DNA of 64,000 nucleotides from positions 1 to 64,000 of the forward strand of contig CALCVP010000072.1 of NCBI GenBank assembly GCA_937907705.1, given 5' to 3'. Position numbers and translations under genes: made by a program. The stretch comes from an uncultured Prevotella sp. (GTDB taxonomy: Bacteria > Bacteroidota > Bacteroidia > Bacteroidales > Bacteroidaceae). Under the pieces are notes generated by a model that worked only from the letters and a program-made list of their open reading frames with translations, had not been told where the DNA came from and did no database searches. Below are positions 9,811-20,400 of this stretch, piece by piece (position 1 is the first letter of the stretch; each line of letters begins with the position of its first letter).

Positions 9811-10983
9811 ATGACAAATCGTATCAGAATAATAGTCGTGGCATTGCTTGCCATGTTGTCGCTTCAGCTGTTTGCCCAGAAAGAAGATATCTTCAACCCC
9901 GAACGTAACTCAGTTACTTCACAGACCATAGCCCCCGATGCCCGTGCGGCAGGTATGGGCGATGTGGGTGTGGCCACCGATCCTGATGTCAACTCACAAT
10001 ATTGGAATCCTGCCAAATATCCTTTTTGTATCAGCCGTGCGGGTGTAGCCCTTAACTATACGCCATGGTTGCGCCAGTTGGTCAGCGATATGGATGTGGC
10101 TTATTTGGCTGGTTACTATCGTATCGGCGATTACAGTGCGGTGTCAGGCTCGTTGCGCTATTTCTCTTTGGGCGAGGTATTTACCGACGGGTCTAACCTC
10201 GATGACCACTCACAGACCATCAGTCCTTATGAAATGTCGGTAGATGTGGCCTACTCATTGATGCTGAGCGAGAAGTTCTCTATTGCCGCCGCAGTGAGGT
10301 GGATCTATTCAGACCTTACCTATAATTATACTGACGATACTACACCGGGAAGCGCTTTTGCCGCAGACTTGGCTTGCTACTATAACAACTACATCAACTT
10401 AGGCTCGCGCGAGTGCCAGTTGGGCATAGGTCTTAACATCAGCAATATAGGTAGCAAGATTACTTTCGGCGGCGACAACAACAGCGAATTTATTCCTGCC
10501 AACATGCGTCTGGGTGCAGCCCTTATGGTGCCTATCGACGAGTTCAACCGCTTCACCATTTCTGCTGATGCCAACAAACTGCTTGTGCCTACCTATCCTA
10601 TACAAGAGGAGGGCGAAAGTTCGGAAGACTATTTGCAGCGTGTGCAGAAAGATTACTATGACATATCCAGCATAGCAGGTATTTTCAAGAGCTTTGGCGA
10701 TGCCCCCGGTGGTTTCAAGGAAGAGCTTCAGGAGATACGGTGGAGCATCGGTGGCGAGTATATCTATAACGACAAGTTTGCCTTGCGTGCCGGTTATCAC
10801 CATGAATCAGCCAACAAGGGTAACCGCAAATACTTCACGGTGGGTGCCGGTTTCAAGATGAGTGCTTTCTCGCTCGACTGCGGCTATGTGATAGCCACAG
10901 CCAAGAGTAACCCTCTTGACCAGACACTGCGCTTTACCTTGGGCTTTGATTTGGATGGCATTAAAGATCTTTTTCGCCGTTAA
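9811..10983 (+). CDS. porV: Type IX secretion system outer-membrane protein PorV
   Basis: PorV (LptO) is a FadL/OmpP1-like outer-membrane beta-barrel that carries T9SS cargo from the translocon to the PorU sortase. The 390-residue protein has a signal peptide ending near LFAQ, the family opening DARAAGMGDVGVATDPDVNSQYWNPAK, and alternating amphipathic strands to a C-terminal aromatic/basic end. It directly follows porU in the same direction, the arrangement known from Porphyromonas and Prevotella. A hairpin with a T-rich tail lies 23 bases beyond its stop. Confidence 0.94.
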   Translation: MTNRIRIIVVALLAMLSLQLFAQKEDIFNPERNSVTSQTIAPDARAAGMGDVGVATDPDVNSQYWNPAKYPFCISRAGVALNYTPWLRQLVSDMDVAYLAGYYRIGDYSAVSGSLRYFSLGEVFTDGSNLDDHSQTISPYEMSVDVAYSLMLSEKFSIAAAVRWIYSDLTYNYTDDTTPGSAFAADLACYYNNYINLGSRECQLGIGLNISNIGSKITFGGDNNSEFIPANMRLGAALMVPIDEFNRFTISADANKLLVPTYPIQEEGESSEDYLQRVQKDYYDISSIAGIFKSFGDAPGGFKEELQEIRWSIGGEYIYNDKFALRAGYHHESANKGNRKYFTVGAGFKMSAFSLDCGYVIATAKSNPLDQTLRFTLGFDLDGIKDLFRR

Positions 10984-11005
10984 TCGGTCATGTTAATAAT
11001 AATAC

Positions 11006-11070
11006 AACAGGTGTTCAGAGATAAGACAGATCCCCTTTCATGTCGTTATTTCGAGCACCTGTTTTGTTTT
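11006..11070 (+). terminator. Terminator after porV
   Basis: The arms AACAGGTG (11006-11013) and CACCTGTT (11056-11063) pair, inner segments around 11020-11050 can pair too, and a T-rich tract follows. It closes the FAH-porU-porV unit before ispF. Confidence 0.7.
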
Positions 11071-11135
11071 GTTCAACCATACTGTTCCATGAATGGAAAT
11101 TATTTTAATGATAAACGCTATAAAACAATAAGACA

Positions 11136-11627
11136 ATGAAGATAAGAACTGGTTTAGGCTATGATGTACATAAATTGGTAGAGGGTCGCAACCTGTGGTT
11201 GGGCGGCATCAAGATACCCCACACTCTGGGCCTTTTGGGGCATAGTGATGCCGATGTACTGATACACGCTATCTGCGATGCGCTGTTAGGTGCCGCCAAT
11301 ATGCGCGATATAGGCTATCATTTTCCGGATACGGCAGCCTCCACACTTGATATAGACAGCAAGATATTGCTGCGCAAGACCATAGCTCTGATAGCCACCA
11401 AAGGCTACCGTGTAGGCAATATAGATGCCACCGTGTGTGCCGAACGTCCTAAAATCAACCCCCATGTGCCCGCCATGAAGGCTTGTCTGGCAGAGGTAAT
11501 GGGCATTGATGAAGACGATATATCCATCAAGGCCACCACCACCGAGAAGCTTGGCTTCACAGGGCGGGAGGAAGGCATCAGCGCTTATGCCGTGGTACTG
11601 ATAGAACGTGATGAAGCGGAAAGGTAG
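11136..11627 (+). CDS. ispF: 2-C-methyl-D-erythritol 2,4-cyclodiphosphate synthase IspF
   Basis: IspF cyclises 4-diphosphocytidyl-methylerythritol 2-phosphate, releasing CMP, in the non-mevalonate isoprenoid pathway. The 163-residue length is standard. The GYDVHKL motif at residues 7-13 and GHSDADVLIHAICDALLGA hold the metal-binding Asp and His residues, and TTTEKLGFTGREEGI near the C-terminus is the conserved nucleotide-site segment. The trimeric enzyme is cytoplasmic. The gene stands alone between the porV terminator and a converging CoA-transferase gene. Confidence 0.96.
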   Translation: MKIRTGLGYDVHKLVEGRNLWLGGIKIPHTLGLLGHSDADVLIHAICDALLGAANMRDIGYHFPDTAASTLDIDSKILLRKTIALIATKGYRVGNIDATVCAERPKINPHVPAMKACLAEVMGIDEDDISIKATTTEKLGFTGREEGISAYAVVLIERDEAER

Positions 11628-11687
11628 AAAGTGGACAGTATCTTTTGCCTGTTCATATTGTAACAAGGCCATATTGCAAGATTGATT

Positions 11688-11783
11688 GCACCGTTATCAC
11701 CTTCCGATAGCACTGCAATGAGCATGCAATAACAGTGCTTTCATCATGCGAAAGCTATGCTCTTGTAAGTCTGTTGCAGTGCT
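11688..11783. repeat. 22-base phased repeat array A
   Basis: Five near-palindromic 8-base cores begin at 11688, 11710, 11732, 11754 and 11776, each exactly 22 bases after the last: GCACCGTT, GCACTGCA, ACAGTGCT, GCTATGCT, GCAGTGCT. The flanks of core 2 read as the reverse complement of those of cores 1 and 5 (CCGATAGCACTGCAAT against GTTGCAGTGCTTTCGG), so orientation changes while the step stays at 22. It lies between the converging ispF and CoA-transferase genes. The same array type occurs at 25916, 37144, 48610 and 58279. Confidence 0.8.
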
Positions 11784-11874
11784 TTCGGAAAACGGATGGA
11801 ATGGGAGTATGAAACAAGAGCATTTGTCAGATGGCTGTGGCGCAATGAGGCATGTACGGAAGATGTTCTTATGG

Positions 11875-11911
11875 AAAAAGGGAATACGGCAATGAGCGGT
11901 ATTCCCTTTTT
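11875..11911. terminator. Bidirectional terminator between ispF and the CoA-transferase gene
   Basis: The arms AAAAAGGGAATACGG and GCGGTATTCCCTTTTT flank a short loop, with A-run and T-run at either end. It can therefore terminate transcripts from both converging genes. Confidence 0.85.
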
Positions 11912-11971
11912 GGTTATATGTTGTCAATACGAGATGCTTTGACAGGTGTATTGACGGTTGAGGCTGTGCAG

Positions 11972-13480
11972 TTACGGCTTGATGTATTCGGCAAAGTCTG
12001 TCAGTCTCATGTCGCCTTTGCGGTTTAAGGTGTCGTGCAGTGCAAAGGCTGCGGGCAGATAGTGGTGCAGATGACCTGTGGCAGACAGCTTGAGGTAGTC
12101 GCGAAGCAGTGGTTTGTAGTCAGGGTGCGCACAGTTTTCGATGATAAGATGTGCACGCTCCAACGGACCTTTGCCACGAAGGTCTGCCACGCCCTGCTCT
12201 GTTACTATCACGTTGACATCGTGCTCTGACGAGTCTTGATGGCTGACGAAGGGCACGATAGAGCTGATAAGCCCGCCTTTGGCGGTAGAAGGACAGGTAA
12301 AGATGCTGATATAAGCGTTGCGCTCAAAGTCGCCGCTGCCGCCGATACCGTTCATAATCTTGGTGCCGCAGATGTGGGTAGAGTTGGCGTTGCCATAGAT
12401 GTCCACCTCAATGGCAGTGTTGATGGCTATCACGCCGAGCCGACGGATTACCTCAGGCGAGTTGGAAATTTCGCTCTGTCGCAAGGTCAGGTGGTCTTTG
12501 AAGTAGTCTATATGGTCATAAATCTGCTTCAGGCACTCGTTGCTCACGGTCAGAGAGCAAGCCGACGCATCCTTTACGCGGCCGTCGAGCATCATGCCCA
12601 CTACGCTGTCTTGCAGCACCTCGGTGTAGATATTGAAGTCGGGCACGCTCTTGTCTTGTCCCAATGCTCCCAATATGGCATTGGCAGTGCTGCCCACACC
12701 GCTTTGCAGCGGTAGGAAAGAGGCTGGAATAACGCCACGCTTCATGTCATTGACCAGAAATTGTGCCACGTTATGGCCAATCTGGTCAGTGATGGGGTCT
12801 GATGATTTGAAGGCTCTTGCCTCGTCGGCAATGTTGCATTCTACCACGCCTGCCACCTTGTTGGCATCAATCTCCACGTAAGGTTTGCCTATACGGTCGT
12901 TGACATGCACGATAGGAATGGCCTCACGATAGGGTGGGTCCAATGGTTCGTACACATCGTGCAGGTGCTTGGCTTCAGGACTATGGAAGCTGTTGAGCTC
13001 CAGGATTACGTGTTTGGCCAGTCTGGCAATGGTAGGGCTGATGCCGCCGGCAGCGGTAAGGTATGCCTTGCAGGTGGTTTCGCCCTCTTCAATGTCACAC
13101 ACTTCCAGTATGGCCCAGTCTATATCGCCATAGAATCCGTAGCGGAGCTCTTGCGCCATGTGGCTCAGGTGAAGGTCGGTATAGGCTATCTCGCCCGCAT
13201 TGACGTGCTTGCGGAAGTCGCTGTTGGTGGTGTATGGAGCTCTGAATTTAAGCGCCTGTGCATTGGAAAGGTCGCCGTCGGCACTCTGTCCGGTAGACGC
13301 TCCTGTAAACAGTCCTATCTTGAAGTCTCGTCCAGCGTTATGTTCAGTCTGCGCTATCTTGGCCAATTCTTTTGTTACAGCCTTGGCGGTGCCGGCTGGA
13401 GTGAAGCCACTGAGGCCTACATTGTCGCCATTCTTGATCATGGCTGCTGCCTCGGCAGCCGAAATGCGTGTGTATCCCAT
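11972..13480 (-). CDS. Acetyl-CoA hydrolase/transferase family protein, probable succinyl-CoA:acetate CoA-transferase
   Basis: The 502-residue enzyme is a family I CoA-transferase related to bacterial succinyl-CoA:acetate CoA-transferases. The motif IYTEVLQDSVVGMM places the likely catalytic glutamate at residue 287, the residue that forms the glutamyl-CoA thioester. The segments GSGGSGDFERNAY and EQGVADLRGKGP are also typical. In Prevotella-like fermenters the enzyme would link acetate and succinate formation by moving CoA between the two acids; the substrate pair is inferred from the family. The start is the ATG at 13480, because homology begins there (GYTRISAAEAA); the open frame reads another 41 codons upstream without family-like sequence. 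It diverges from cysS. Confidence 0.9.
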   Translation of the reverse strand: MGYTRISAAEAAAMIKNGDNVGLSGFTPAGTAKAVTKELAKIAQTEHNAGRDFKIGLFTGASTGQSADGDLSNAQALKFRAPYTTNSDFRKHVNAGEIAYTDLHLSHMAQELRYGFYGDIDWAILEVCDIEEGETTCKAYLTAAGGISPTIARLAKHVILELNSFHSPEAKHLHDVYEPLDPPYREAIPIVHVNDRIGKPYVEIDANKVAGVVECNIADEARAFKSSDPITDQIGHNVAQFLVNDMKRGVIPASFLPLQSGVGSTANAILGALGQDKSVPDFNIYTEVLQDSVVGMMLDGRVKDASACSLTVSNECLKQIYDHIDYFKDHLTLRQSEISNSPEVIRRLGVIAINTAIEVDIYGNANSTHICGTKIMNGIGGSGDFERNAYISIFTCPSTAKGGLISSIVPFVSHQDSSEHDVNVIVTEQGVADLRGKGPLERAHLIIENCAHPDYKPLLRDYLKLSATGHLHHYLPAAFALHDTLNRKGDMRLTDFAEYIKP

Positions 13481-13611
13481 ATTGTTATATAAGTTTTTAA
13501 TAGTGAATAAATAAGGTCTCTTACAAAAGCAAACAGACCTTGTGCACAGGTGGGTTGCAGTAACATGCAATGTTGCACCATTGTAGGCTTGTTTGCAGTA
13601 CATACTGTTGG

Positions 13612-13619
13612 CAAAGTTA
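13612..13619 (-). promoter_or_regulatory. -7 element for the CoA-transferase gene
   Basis: On the minus strand the sequence TAACTTTG matches TAnnTTTG. It lies about 130 bases before the chosen ATG at 13480 and has no convincing -33 partner. It is back to back with the element at 13664-13671. Confidence 0.45.
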
Positions 13620-13663
13620 CAAAAAAAATGTTACTTTAATATTCTTTTATGGATAAAATGCTT

Positions 13664-13671
13664 TATCTTTG
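13664..13671 (+). promoter_or_regulatory. -7 element for cysS
   Basis: TATCTTTG fully matches the Bacteroidetes -7 consensus; no clear TTTG lies 19-20 bases upstream. It would give a cysS leader of about 180 bases, which contains an altered copy of the promoter segment found before the TPR-AraC gene (13719-13749). Confidence 0.45.
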
Positions 13672-13856
13672 CAATAAGATAGACTGCGCCTCGGCAATCA
13701 GGAGTAAACTTCCTTGCGTTCGGCTTGCACTATCCATACACTTATTATCTTGCCCGTGGCAATGTACAGCGATTGGCAGCGGCTAAGAGCGGCTTCTTGC
13801 GGCAGCATGAGCTTTTGTTTGCACCGTGGCACTATGACAGAGAAAAGCAAGAGATT

Positions 13857-15347
13857 ATGGAACAGAAACTTGTTATTTACAATACCCTTGACCGAAGGAA
13901 AGAACCTTTCGAGCCTATTCATGCCCCCAATGTGGGTATGTATGTATGTGGACCTACTGTTTATGGTGATCCGCACTTGGGACATGCGCGTCCTGCCATC
14001 ACTTTCGACATCTTGTTCCGCTATTTGAAGCATTTGGGTTACAAGGTGCGCTATGTGCGCAACATTACTGATGTGGGACACTTGGAACACGATGCCGATG
14101 AAGGCGATGACAAAATAGAGAAGAAAGCACGCCTGGAGCAGCTGGAACCGATGGAGATAGCCCAGTATTATACTAACCGCTACCATGCTGCCATGGATGC
14201 TCTCAACGTGTTGCCGCCCAGCATAGAGCCGCATGCTACCGGTCATATCATAGAGCAGGAGGAACTGGTACAGCAGATACTTGACAACGGTTTTGCCTAT
14301 GTCAGCAACGGCAGCGTGTATTTCGACATAGAGAAATACAACCAGAAGTACCATTACGGTATCCTTTCAGGCCGCAACTTGGAAGATGTAATCAATGCCA
14401 GCCGCCAGTTGGACGGTGTGGGCGAGAAGCGCAATCAGGCCGACTTCGCCCTTTGGAAGAAGGCACAGCCGGAGCACATCATGCGCTGGCCCAGTCCGTG
14501 GAGCGATGGCTTCCCGGGTTGGCACTGTGAGTGTACAGCCATGGGACGCAAGTATTTGGGCAACCATTTTGACATACATGGCGGTGGTATGGACCTTGTG
14601 TTCCCGCATCATGAGTGCGAGATAGCACAGGCAGTGGCATCACAGGGCGACCAGATGGTAAAATACTGGATGCACAACAATATGATTACCATCAACGGAA
14701 AGAAGATGGGCAAGTCTTTGGGCAACTTTATTACCTTGGAGCAGTTCTTCACCGGTTCACATCCAGCCCTTGAACAGGCCTATGGTCCTATGACAATCCG
14801 CTTCTTTATTCTGTCGGCTCACTATCGTGGAACCGTCGATTTCTCCAACGAGGCACTGCAAGCCAGCGAGAAAGGCCTTAACCGCTTGATGGATGGCATA
14901 GCCGACCTTGACCGCATACAGCCAGCCAAGGCTTCTGATGAGGCTACCGCACACTTTGTGGCAGCACTCCGGCAGAAGTGCTACGATGCCATGAACGACG
15001 ACTTGCAGACACCTGTCGTTATCAGCAATCTGTTTGAAGCTTGCCATGTAATCAATACATTGGTAGACCATAAGGCTACCATCAGCGAGGCAGATTTGAA
15101 AGAACTGACAGATACCATGCGTCTGTTCTCGTTCGATTTGTTGGGCCTTCGCGATGACAAGGCTGCCAACAACGATGCACGCGAGGAGGCTTTTGGCAAA
15201 GTAGTGGATATGGTGTTGGAGCTGCGTGCCAAGGCTAAAGCCGACAAGGATTGGGCTACCAGCGACAAGATACGCGATGAGTTGAGCGCAGCCGGCTTTG
15301 AGGTAAAAGACACCAAAGACGGTTGCGTGTGGAAACTTAACAAGTAA
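13857..15347 (+). CDS. cysS: Cysteine--tRNA ligase
   Basis: CysRS charges tRNA-Cys with cysteine in the cytoplasm. The 496-residue product has the class I signature as GDPHLGHARP, the second signature as KKMGKS, and zinc-binding Cys and His residues, including CGPTVYG near the start and WHCECTAM and FPHHECE in the middle. The ATG at 13857 is chosen because the conserved start EQKLVIYNTLDRRKE follows at once. The frame is open for 44 more codons upstream but shows no homology there and begins with TTG. A long perfect hairpin follows the gene. Confidence 0.96.
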   Translation: MEQKLVIYNTLDRRKEPFEPIHAPNVGMYVCGPTVYGDPHLGHARPAITFDILFRYLKHLGYKVRYVRNITDVGHLEHDADEGDDKIEKKARLEQLEPMEIAQYYTNRYHAAMDALNVLPPSIEPHATGHIIEQEELVQQILDNGFAYVSNGSVYFDIEKYNQKYHYGILSGRNLEDVINASRQLDGVGEKRNQADFALWKKAQPEHIMRWPSPWSDGFPGWHCECTAMGRKYLGNHFDIHGGGMDLVFPHHECEIAQAVASQGDQMVKYWMHNNMITINGKKMGKSLGNFITLEQFFTGSHPALEQAYGPMTIRFFILSAHYRGTVDFSNEALQASEKGLNRLMDGIADLDRIQPAKASDEATAHFVAALRQKCYDAMNDDLQTPVVISNLFEACHVINTLVDHKATISEADLKELTDTMRLFSFDLLGLRDDKAANNDAREEAFGKVVDMVLELRAKAKADKDWATSDKIRDELSAAGFEVKDTKDGCVWKLNK

Positions 15348-15411
15348 TACACTTGCTCTTTTGTTGCTGACAGCTTGTATTGAGTAAGCAACATAGATTT
15401 GACATAACTGT

Positions 15412-15473
15412 AAATACAGCGATAAAGACTTTCATGCCCGATGGGGTATGGAAGAGTCTTTATCGCTGTATTT
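15412..15473 (+). terminator. Terminator hairpin after cysS
   Basis: Two 19-base complementary arms (15412-15430 and 15455-15473) flank a loop of about 24 bases. A T-rich tract follows to about 15480. It lies 65 bases after the cysS stop. Confidence 0.8.
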
Positions 15474-15622
15474 GTTTTTTAAGGGGTAATGTTCTTCTTT
15501 TTCGTGTTCTATTTTGGCAAAAGCTGCAACAAGATAATGCGTTTTTTTTACCGCTTAAACCTTCATATTGCATCCTGCGCAGTATGAAGAAGGCTTTCAA
15601 ACTCTGTGCTGGTTTTCGGGGG

Positions 15623-15653
15623 TTGGAAGGAAAACTTTTTTTTCTTAAATTTG
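15623..15653 (+). promoter_or_regulatory. Promoter for the LRR-dockerin / giant protein pair
   Basis: TTG at 15623-15625 is followed 20 bases later by TAAATTTG (15646-15653), a match to the -7 consensus. It lies 68 bases before the ATG at 15722. The rest of 15474-15721 shows no other feature. Confidence 0.55.
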
Positions 15654-15721
15654 TAACGTGGATATACTACATATAGGTTATCAGCCAAATTATTTGTAAA
15701 TACAATAAAAACACAATAGTT

Positions 15722-17413
15722 ATGAAGTATCAACCAGCAAAATTCTTTATGGTGCTTGTGGCACTGTGCATGGCTGTGCAGCCCCTTCGGGCAGAGCAAG
15801 TGAGTGATGCCGACTGGATTGCATTGCAGGCCATACAAGCCACACTCACCAAGAATGGATGTCCATTGCCGTGGAATTTTACCGTAAGAAAAGACCATGC
15901 CGACAATCTGAAGGGCGTAGTCATCAGAGACAATCATGTAGTGGAGCTCCATTTAGACAGCTGTGGGCTGAAAGGCGACATCCCTTGGACCGTATTTGGG
16001 CTGCCACAGCTGGAGCGGCTTGACCTTTCCAATAACCGACTTACTGGAGATGTGGCCAATGGATTGATGGTGGTGTTGGCCCAGAACAAGACAGCTACAG
16101 CCTATCTCAAGTCGCTGAACCTCTCAAACAACCGCTTGACGGGCAATGTGGGCAAGTTGGCATACTGCTGCAAGGCGCTGCAGGAACTCAATGTGTCGGG
16201 CAACTGCATTGCCGATGTGGCTCCTATGGTGAGCAAAAGCGTGGCTTTGGACATCAGCAAGCAGACCATTGACCGTGTGGTATCAATAGACTTGTCCAAC
16301 CTGAACCCACAAGATCTGCTCACGCAGGTACCTACCGTAGTGGTGTATAACCACGAGAAGCAAATCTATGACCCGCAACTTACAGCTCTGGCCACGACTG
16401 CTGACCTGACAGATTTTGATATGGCAAAGCCTGAAACCTTTGCCATGATACTCTCGTATATCAACCAACAGTTGGGTGTAGCGGCATTGTCAAATCATAA
16501 TGACTATCATGGCAGCAGTGGCGACATGCTGAATGTGATGCTGCTCAATACCGACAAGCAGCCTACAGGCACTACCTTTAAGATTAAACTCCAGTTTGCC
16601 GAGGGCGACGCTAACTTCGACGGCAAGATAAATGCGCTCGATTTGCAGACCATTATCTTGTGGGCGTTTGACAAATACAATACCTACCCGTTCAATTTTA
16701 CGGCTGCCAACCGTGTCAATGATATGGTAATCAATGTGCAGGATGTAGTGGAAGAGGTCAATTTGCTGCTTTCTGCCAGTATGGGTACGGTTTCTTCAGC
16801 TCCAGCCAAAGCTGCTGTGGCTGCAGAAAGCAGTGCTGTTGCCACGGCACAGTTAAGCAGTAGCAATGGAAAATTGGTGCTTTCCACTCGTCAGCCAGTT
16901 GCAGCTATGGACGTATGGATAGATCATGCGCAGACATTGCAGCTCTCTGACGCCCTTAAAGCTCAGGGCTTGGCCTGTGCCTACAGTCAGGATGGGCAGC
17001 GCTTGCACGCTGTTGTCTATTCGCTTTTGGGCGCCTTGTTGCCTGTTGGCACAGTGGAGGTAGGACAACTGACGGGTAGTGAGCCAGCAGTTTTGTCGGC
17101 TACACTGGCAGATGAGGCTGCTCAGCCCCTCCCGGTGGCAGTACTTAAAGGTACAACAGGGCTGGAACCTGCCACCACAGCCCATGCTTCGGCTTCTTGG
17201 GCAGATGGCAAACTCATGATAACAGCTCACCCGCAAGCCACCACTCGGTGGACAGTAACTACGCTGACTGGTCAGACTGTGGCACATGGCACACTGTTGC
17301 CGGGCACACAAACCGTGGCTCAATTAGACCTGACGCATCAAGGTGTTTGCTTGGTTACGCTGAAAGCAGCGGGCAAGAAGCGAACACAGAAATTGCTGTT
17401 AGAGAGAAAGTAA
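15722..17413 (+). CDS. Secreted leucine-rich-repeat protein with dockerin-like module
   Basis: The 563-residue protein has a signal peptide (cleavage near LRAEQ). Leucine-rich repeats follow at roughly residues 70-190, with LERLDLSNNRLTG and LKSLNLSNNRLTG as clear LRR cores. Residues about 294-350 look like a type I dockerin: GDANFDGKINALDLQTI is a calcium-loop motif, followed by a second, weaker helix-loop copy (ANRVNDMVINVQDVVEEVNLLL). The C-terminal 200 residues are beta-rich and end in a T9SS-like tail. It is probably a surface protein for binding other proteins or calcium. The next gene, 42 bases downstream, encodes a protein starting with a cohesin-like module, so the two products may bind each other; that link is inference. 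Confidence 0.78.
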   Translation: MKYQPAKFFMVLVALCMAVQPLRAEQVSDADWIALQAIQATLTKNGCPLPWNFTVRKDHADNLKGVVIRDNHVVELHLDSCGLKGDIPWTVFGLPQLERLDLSNNRLTGDVANGLMVVLAQNKTATAYLKSLNLSNNRLTGNVGKLAYCCKALQELNVSGNCIADVAPMVSKSVALDISKQTIDRVVSIDLSNLNPQDLLTQVPTVVVYNHEKQIYDPQLTALATTADLTDFDMAKPETFAMILSYINQQLGVAALSNHNDYHGSSGDMLNVMLLNTDKQPTGTTFKIKLQFAEGDANFDGKINALDLQTIILWAFDKYNTYPFNFTAANRVNDMVINVQDVVEEVNLLLSASMGTVSSAPAKAAVAAESSAVATAQLSSSNGKLVLSTRQPVAAMDVWIDHAQTLQLSDALKAQGLACAYSQDGQRLHAVVYSLLGALLPVGTVEVGQLTGSEPAVLSATLADEAAQPLPVAVLKGTTGLEPATTAHASASWADGKLMITAHPQATTRWTVTTLTGQTVAHGTLLPGTQTVAQLDLTHQGVCLVTLKAAGKKRTQKLLLERK

Positions 17414-17455
17414 CCGATTGTTAGACAGAAATAAAAGAACGAACCCTATCTTATT

Positions 17456-20400
17456 ATGAAACAGATACAAAGAAGCATGCTGCTGGTTGCACTGTTGTCG
17501 CTGCTGACACTGTGCATCCATGCACAAAACTCCAACCGGCTTTTTGTGCCCGACCTGTCGGGTGTCAAGTCTACTGCCATCACAGTGCCCGTCAATTTGA
17601 GCAATACCACTACCGATGTGGTGGCTTTACAGTTCAACATTACGTTGCCTGCTGAGGCACTGACCATTGACCCTGCATCAGTGTCGCTTACAGACCGTGC
17701 GGCAGATCACCAGATAGTGGCATCTTCTGTCAGTGCAGATACCTACAAAGTGATGGTCTATTCGCCTACCAACACGCCGCTGAAAGCCAACGCTGGGGCA
17801 GTGGTGCAGTTGAAAGGCACCATTACGGGCAGCATAGTTGCCGGCAATACCTATCCTGTTCAGCTCTCGGATGTGGTCATTAGCGATGCTAAAGGCCGCA
17901 ATGTAATGACTGGTGTGGGTAATGGAACGGTGCAAGAAAAGCCCAGTGCCGACTTTACCGTGAGCGACATCAGCGTGTCTCCCGCTAAAATGCAGCCAGG
18001 CGACACGCTTACAGTGGCGTGGCGTGTCAACAACCAAGGTGCAGCGGCAGCCAAAGGAGGTTGGAGCGAGCGTCTTGTATTGGCAGACAAGCAAGGTCAT
18101 GAGGTAAGTTTGGCAACCTTGTACAGCGACTCTCGGCAACTGGCTTCTGGCGGAGTGGCATTGCGGCAAGCCAAGATAGCCCTGCCAAAGCTATTGGGCA
18201 TTGACGGCGATGTTAACCTGAAGATAGCTTTGGTGCCTAATGCCGATGCGGGAGAGGACCTCTCTTATCAGAGCAATAATATCTCGTCTACTGCCAATAC
18301 CCCGTTAAACATAGGGCGAAAGCTCTATTTGCAGTTGCCCACCGCTGCTGTTGACGAAAGCAATCAAGCCGCGGTGCGCTGCCAATTGGGCCGCAGCGGC
18401 AGCTGGCTTCAAAACGAAACCTTTGCGTTGGTATTGAAACAAGGCGACAGCCGCTTGTCGGTGCCCGCCCAAGTAGCAATCCCTGCTGGGCAATCGAGTG
18501 CATATTTTTATGTCAATGTAGCCGACAACGACCAGTTTGATGCCGATTCAGTATTCGTAATAGAAGCTGCCGGCAACGGTTATACAGCCACTCAGGCTAC
18601 CATGACCATAGCCGATGATGAGCAACTGCAGCTTAAACTGACCGCATCTGCTACCGAGATAACAGAGGGTGATACCTTCCAGCTGACAGTAGGCATTGTT
18701 CCTGCGCGCAGTTATCCCGTAACAGTAAACCTTACATCAGAACTTCCTGCACGTATTTCGTGTCCTTCCATGGTGGTAATACCTGCCGGTCAGTCGCAGC
18801 AAACGGTCAGTGTAACTGCTCTTGACAATGATGACATAGAGCTACAAACCACTGTCGCTTTCAAGGTTTCTGCCGAACATTGCCAGAGTAGCGAGTGCTT
18901 GGTGCTGCTGAAAGACAATGATATGCCTTCCATTGCCCTTTCGCTGACGCCAAAGTCGGTGAGTGAGGCGGCTGGTTCTGCCGCTGTCATGGGCTTGGTG
19001 AAGCGCAATGGCAATACAGACAGGAAGATAACAGTCAATCTGAGTGATGATGCCGATGACGCTATCTATTACTCTGCCAAGACATTGGTGCTGGAGAAAG
19101 GAGTCAATGAGGCACAATTCAGCATCGGTGTGGTAGACAAAGCCGAGGTAGACGGGCAGCGGGTAGTACGCATCAGTGCCGCTGTCTATGCCTCATCATG
19201 CAATTGTGCAGCACAAGGAGGGTCGGAAGGCTTTGTAACTGACTCCATAACCATACTTGACGATGACGGTCCTGCCCTCCAGTTGGTGGCTCCTAATGCT
19301 GTGATGTTAGAAGGAACAAAGGGCAATATCATCACTGTCAGCCGCAATACAGACACTGCCAAGGCTCTCGGTATAACGCTGTCGAGCAGCCAAGACGCCC
19401 AGCTTGCTTATAACCACAGTGTAGTAATACCCGCAGGACAGCGTTCTGTCAATGTGGAAGTGGAGGTAAAAGCCAACGAAGAGGCTGGAGACAACAGTAT
19501 AGTAGCCTTTACTGCTACTGCCGATGGCTACACACAAGGCGCTTGTTGGGTACAAATCAGCGACCAGTCGCTGCCTGATGCCGTACTGTCTCGCCTTTCT
19601 GCCGACAAGAAAACTGCTGGAGCAGGAGACAAACTCACTGTTACGGCTGTGCTGAAGAACCAAGGCAACCAGCCTTTGCCAGCCATTACACCTGTCAATA
19701 TCTATCTAAATCAAACGTTGATAGCTACTGCCTACACCCAAGAACCTTTGAAACAGAATGATTCTGTGGCACTGCAAAAGACCGTTAGCTTGCCAAACGC
19801 CACAGGAAAGCGTATTTTGCGTGCAGTAGTGAATGAGAAACAGACGGTAAAAGAACTGTTGTATGCCAACAATTCGTCGGCTAACGTAAGTATAGAATTG
19901 CAGCCTGCCTTTACGGCTACAGCCAAAACAAACAAGAAAACCTATGCACAAGGTGAAACGGTAACTGTCAACGGACAGCTCACAGGGCGATTTGAAGAGG
20001 GCGACAGCATTGAGGTGTATGTCATCAATGATGGTTTGCGCCAGACCGTTACGTCCTATACAGATGAAAAGGGCAACTTTGCTGCCACCTGGAAGCCTTA
20101 CAATCGTCAGTGCGGACACTTCATTGTGGGCGCTTGTTTCCCCGGTGAAAACTTGCGCAAAGAGATGACCTCCTTTGATATTTATGGCTTGACATTGGGC
20201 GCAAACTATGCTTCTGAGGAACTGAACGTAGGTGAAACTGCAACAGGAAAGGTACTGCTGACCAATCCTGCAGCTCAGAAGCTGACCCAACTGAAGGTTA
20301 CTCCGCAAACTACTGCCAAGAACATAACCTGGGCGGTGCCGCAAACCGTAGCGGGAGGCCAGAGCGTTGAGTTGACCTATACTGTTCTGGGAGATGCCGT

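Noticed and set aside
15380..15676. A 98-codon frame after cysS
   Set aside because: It covers the cysS terminator hairpin and the next promoter and resembles no protein.
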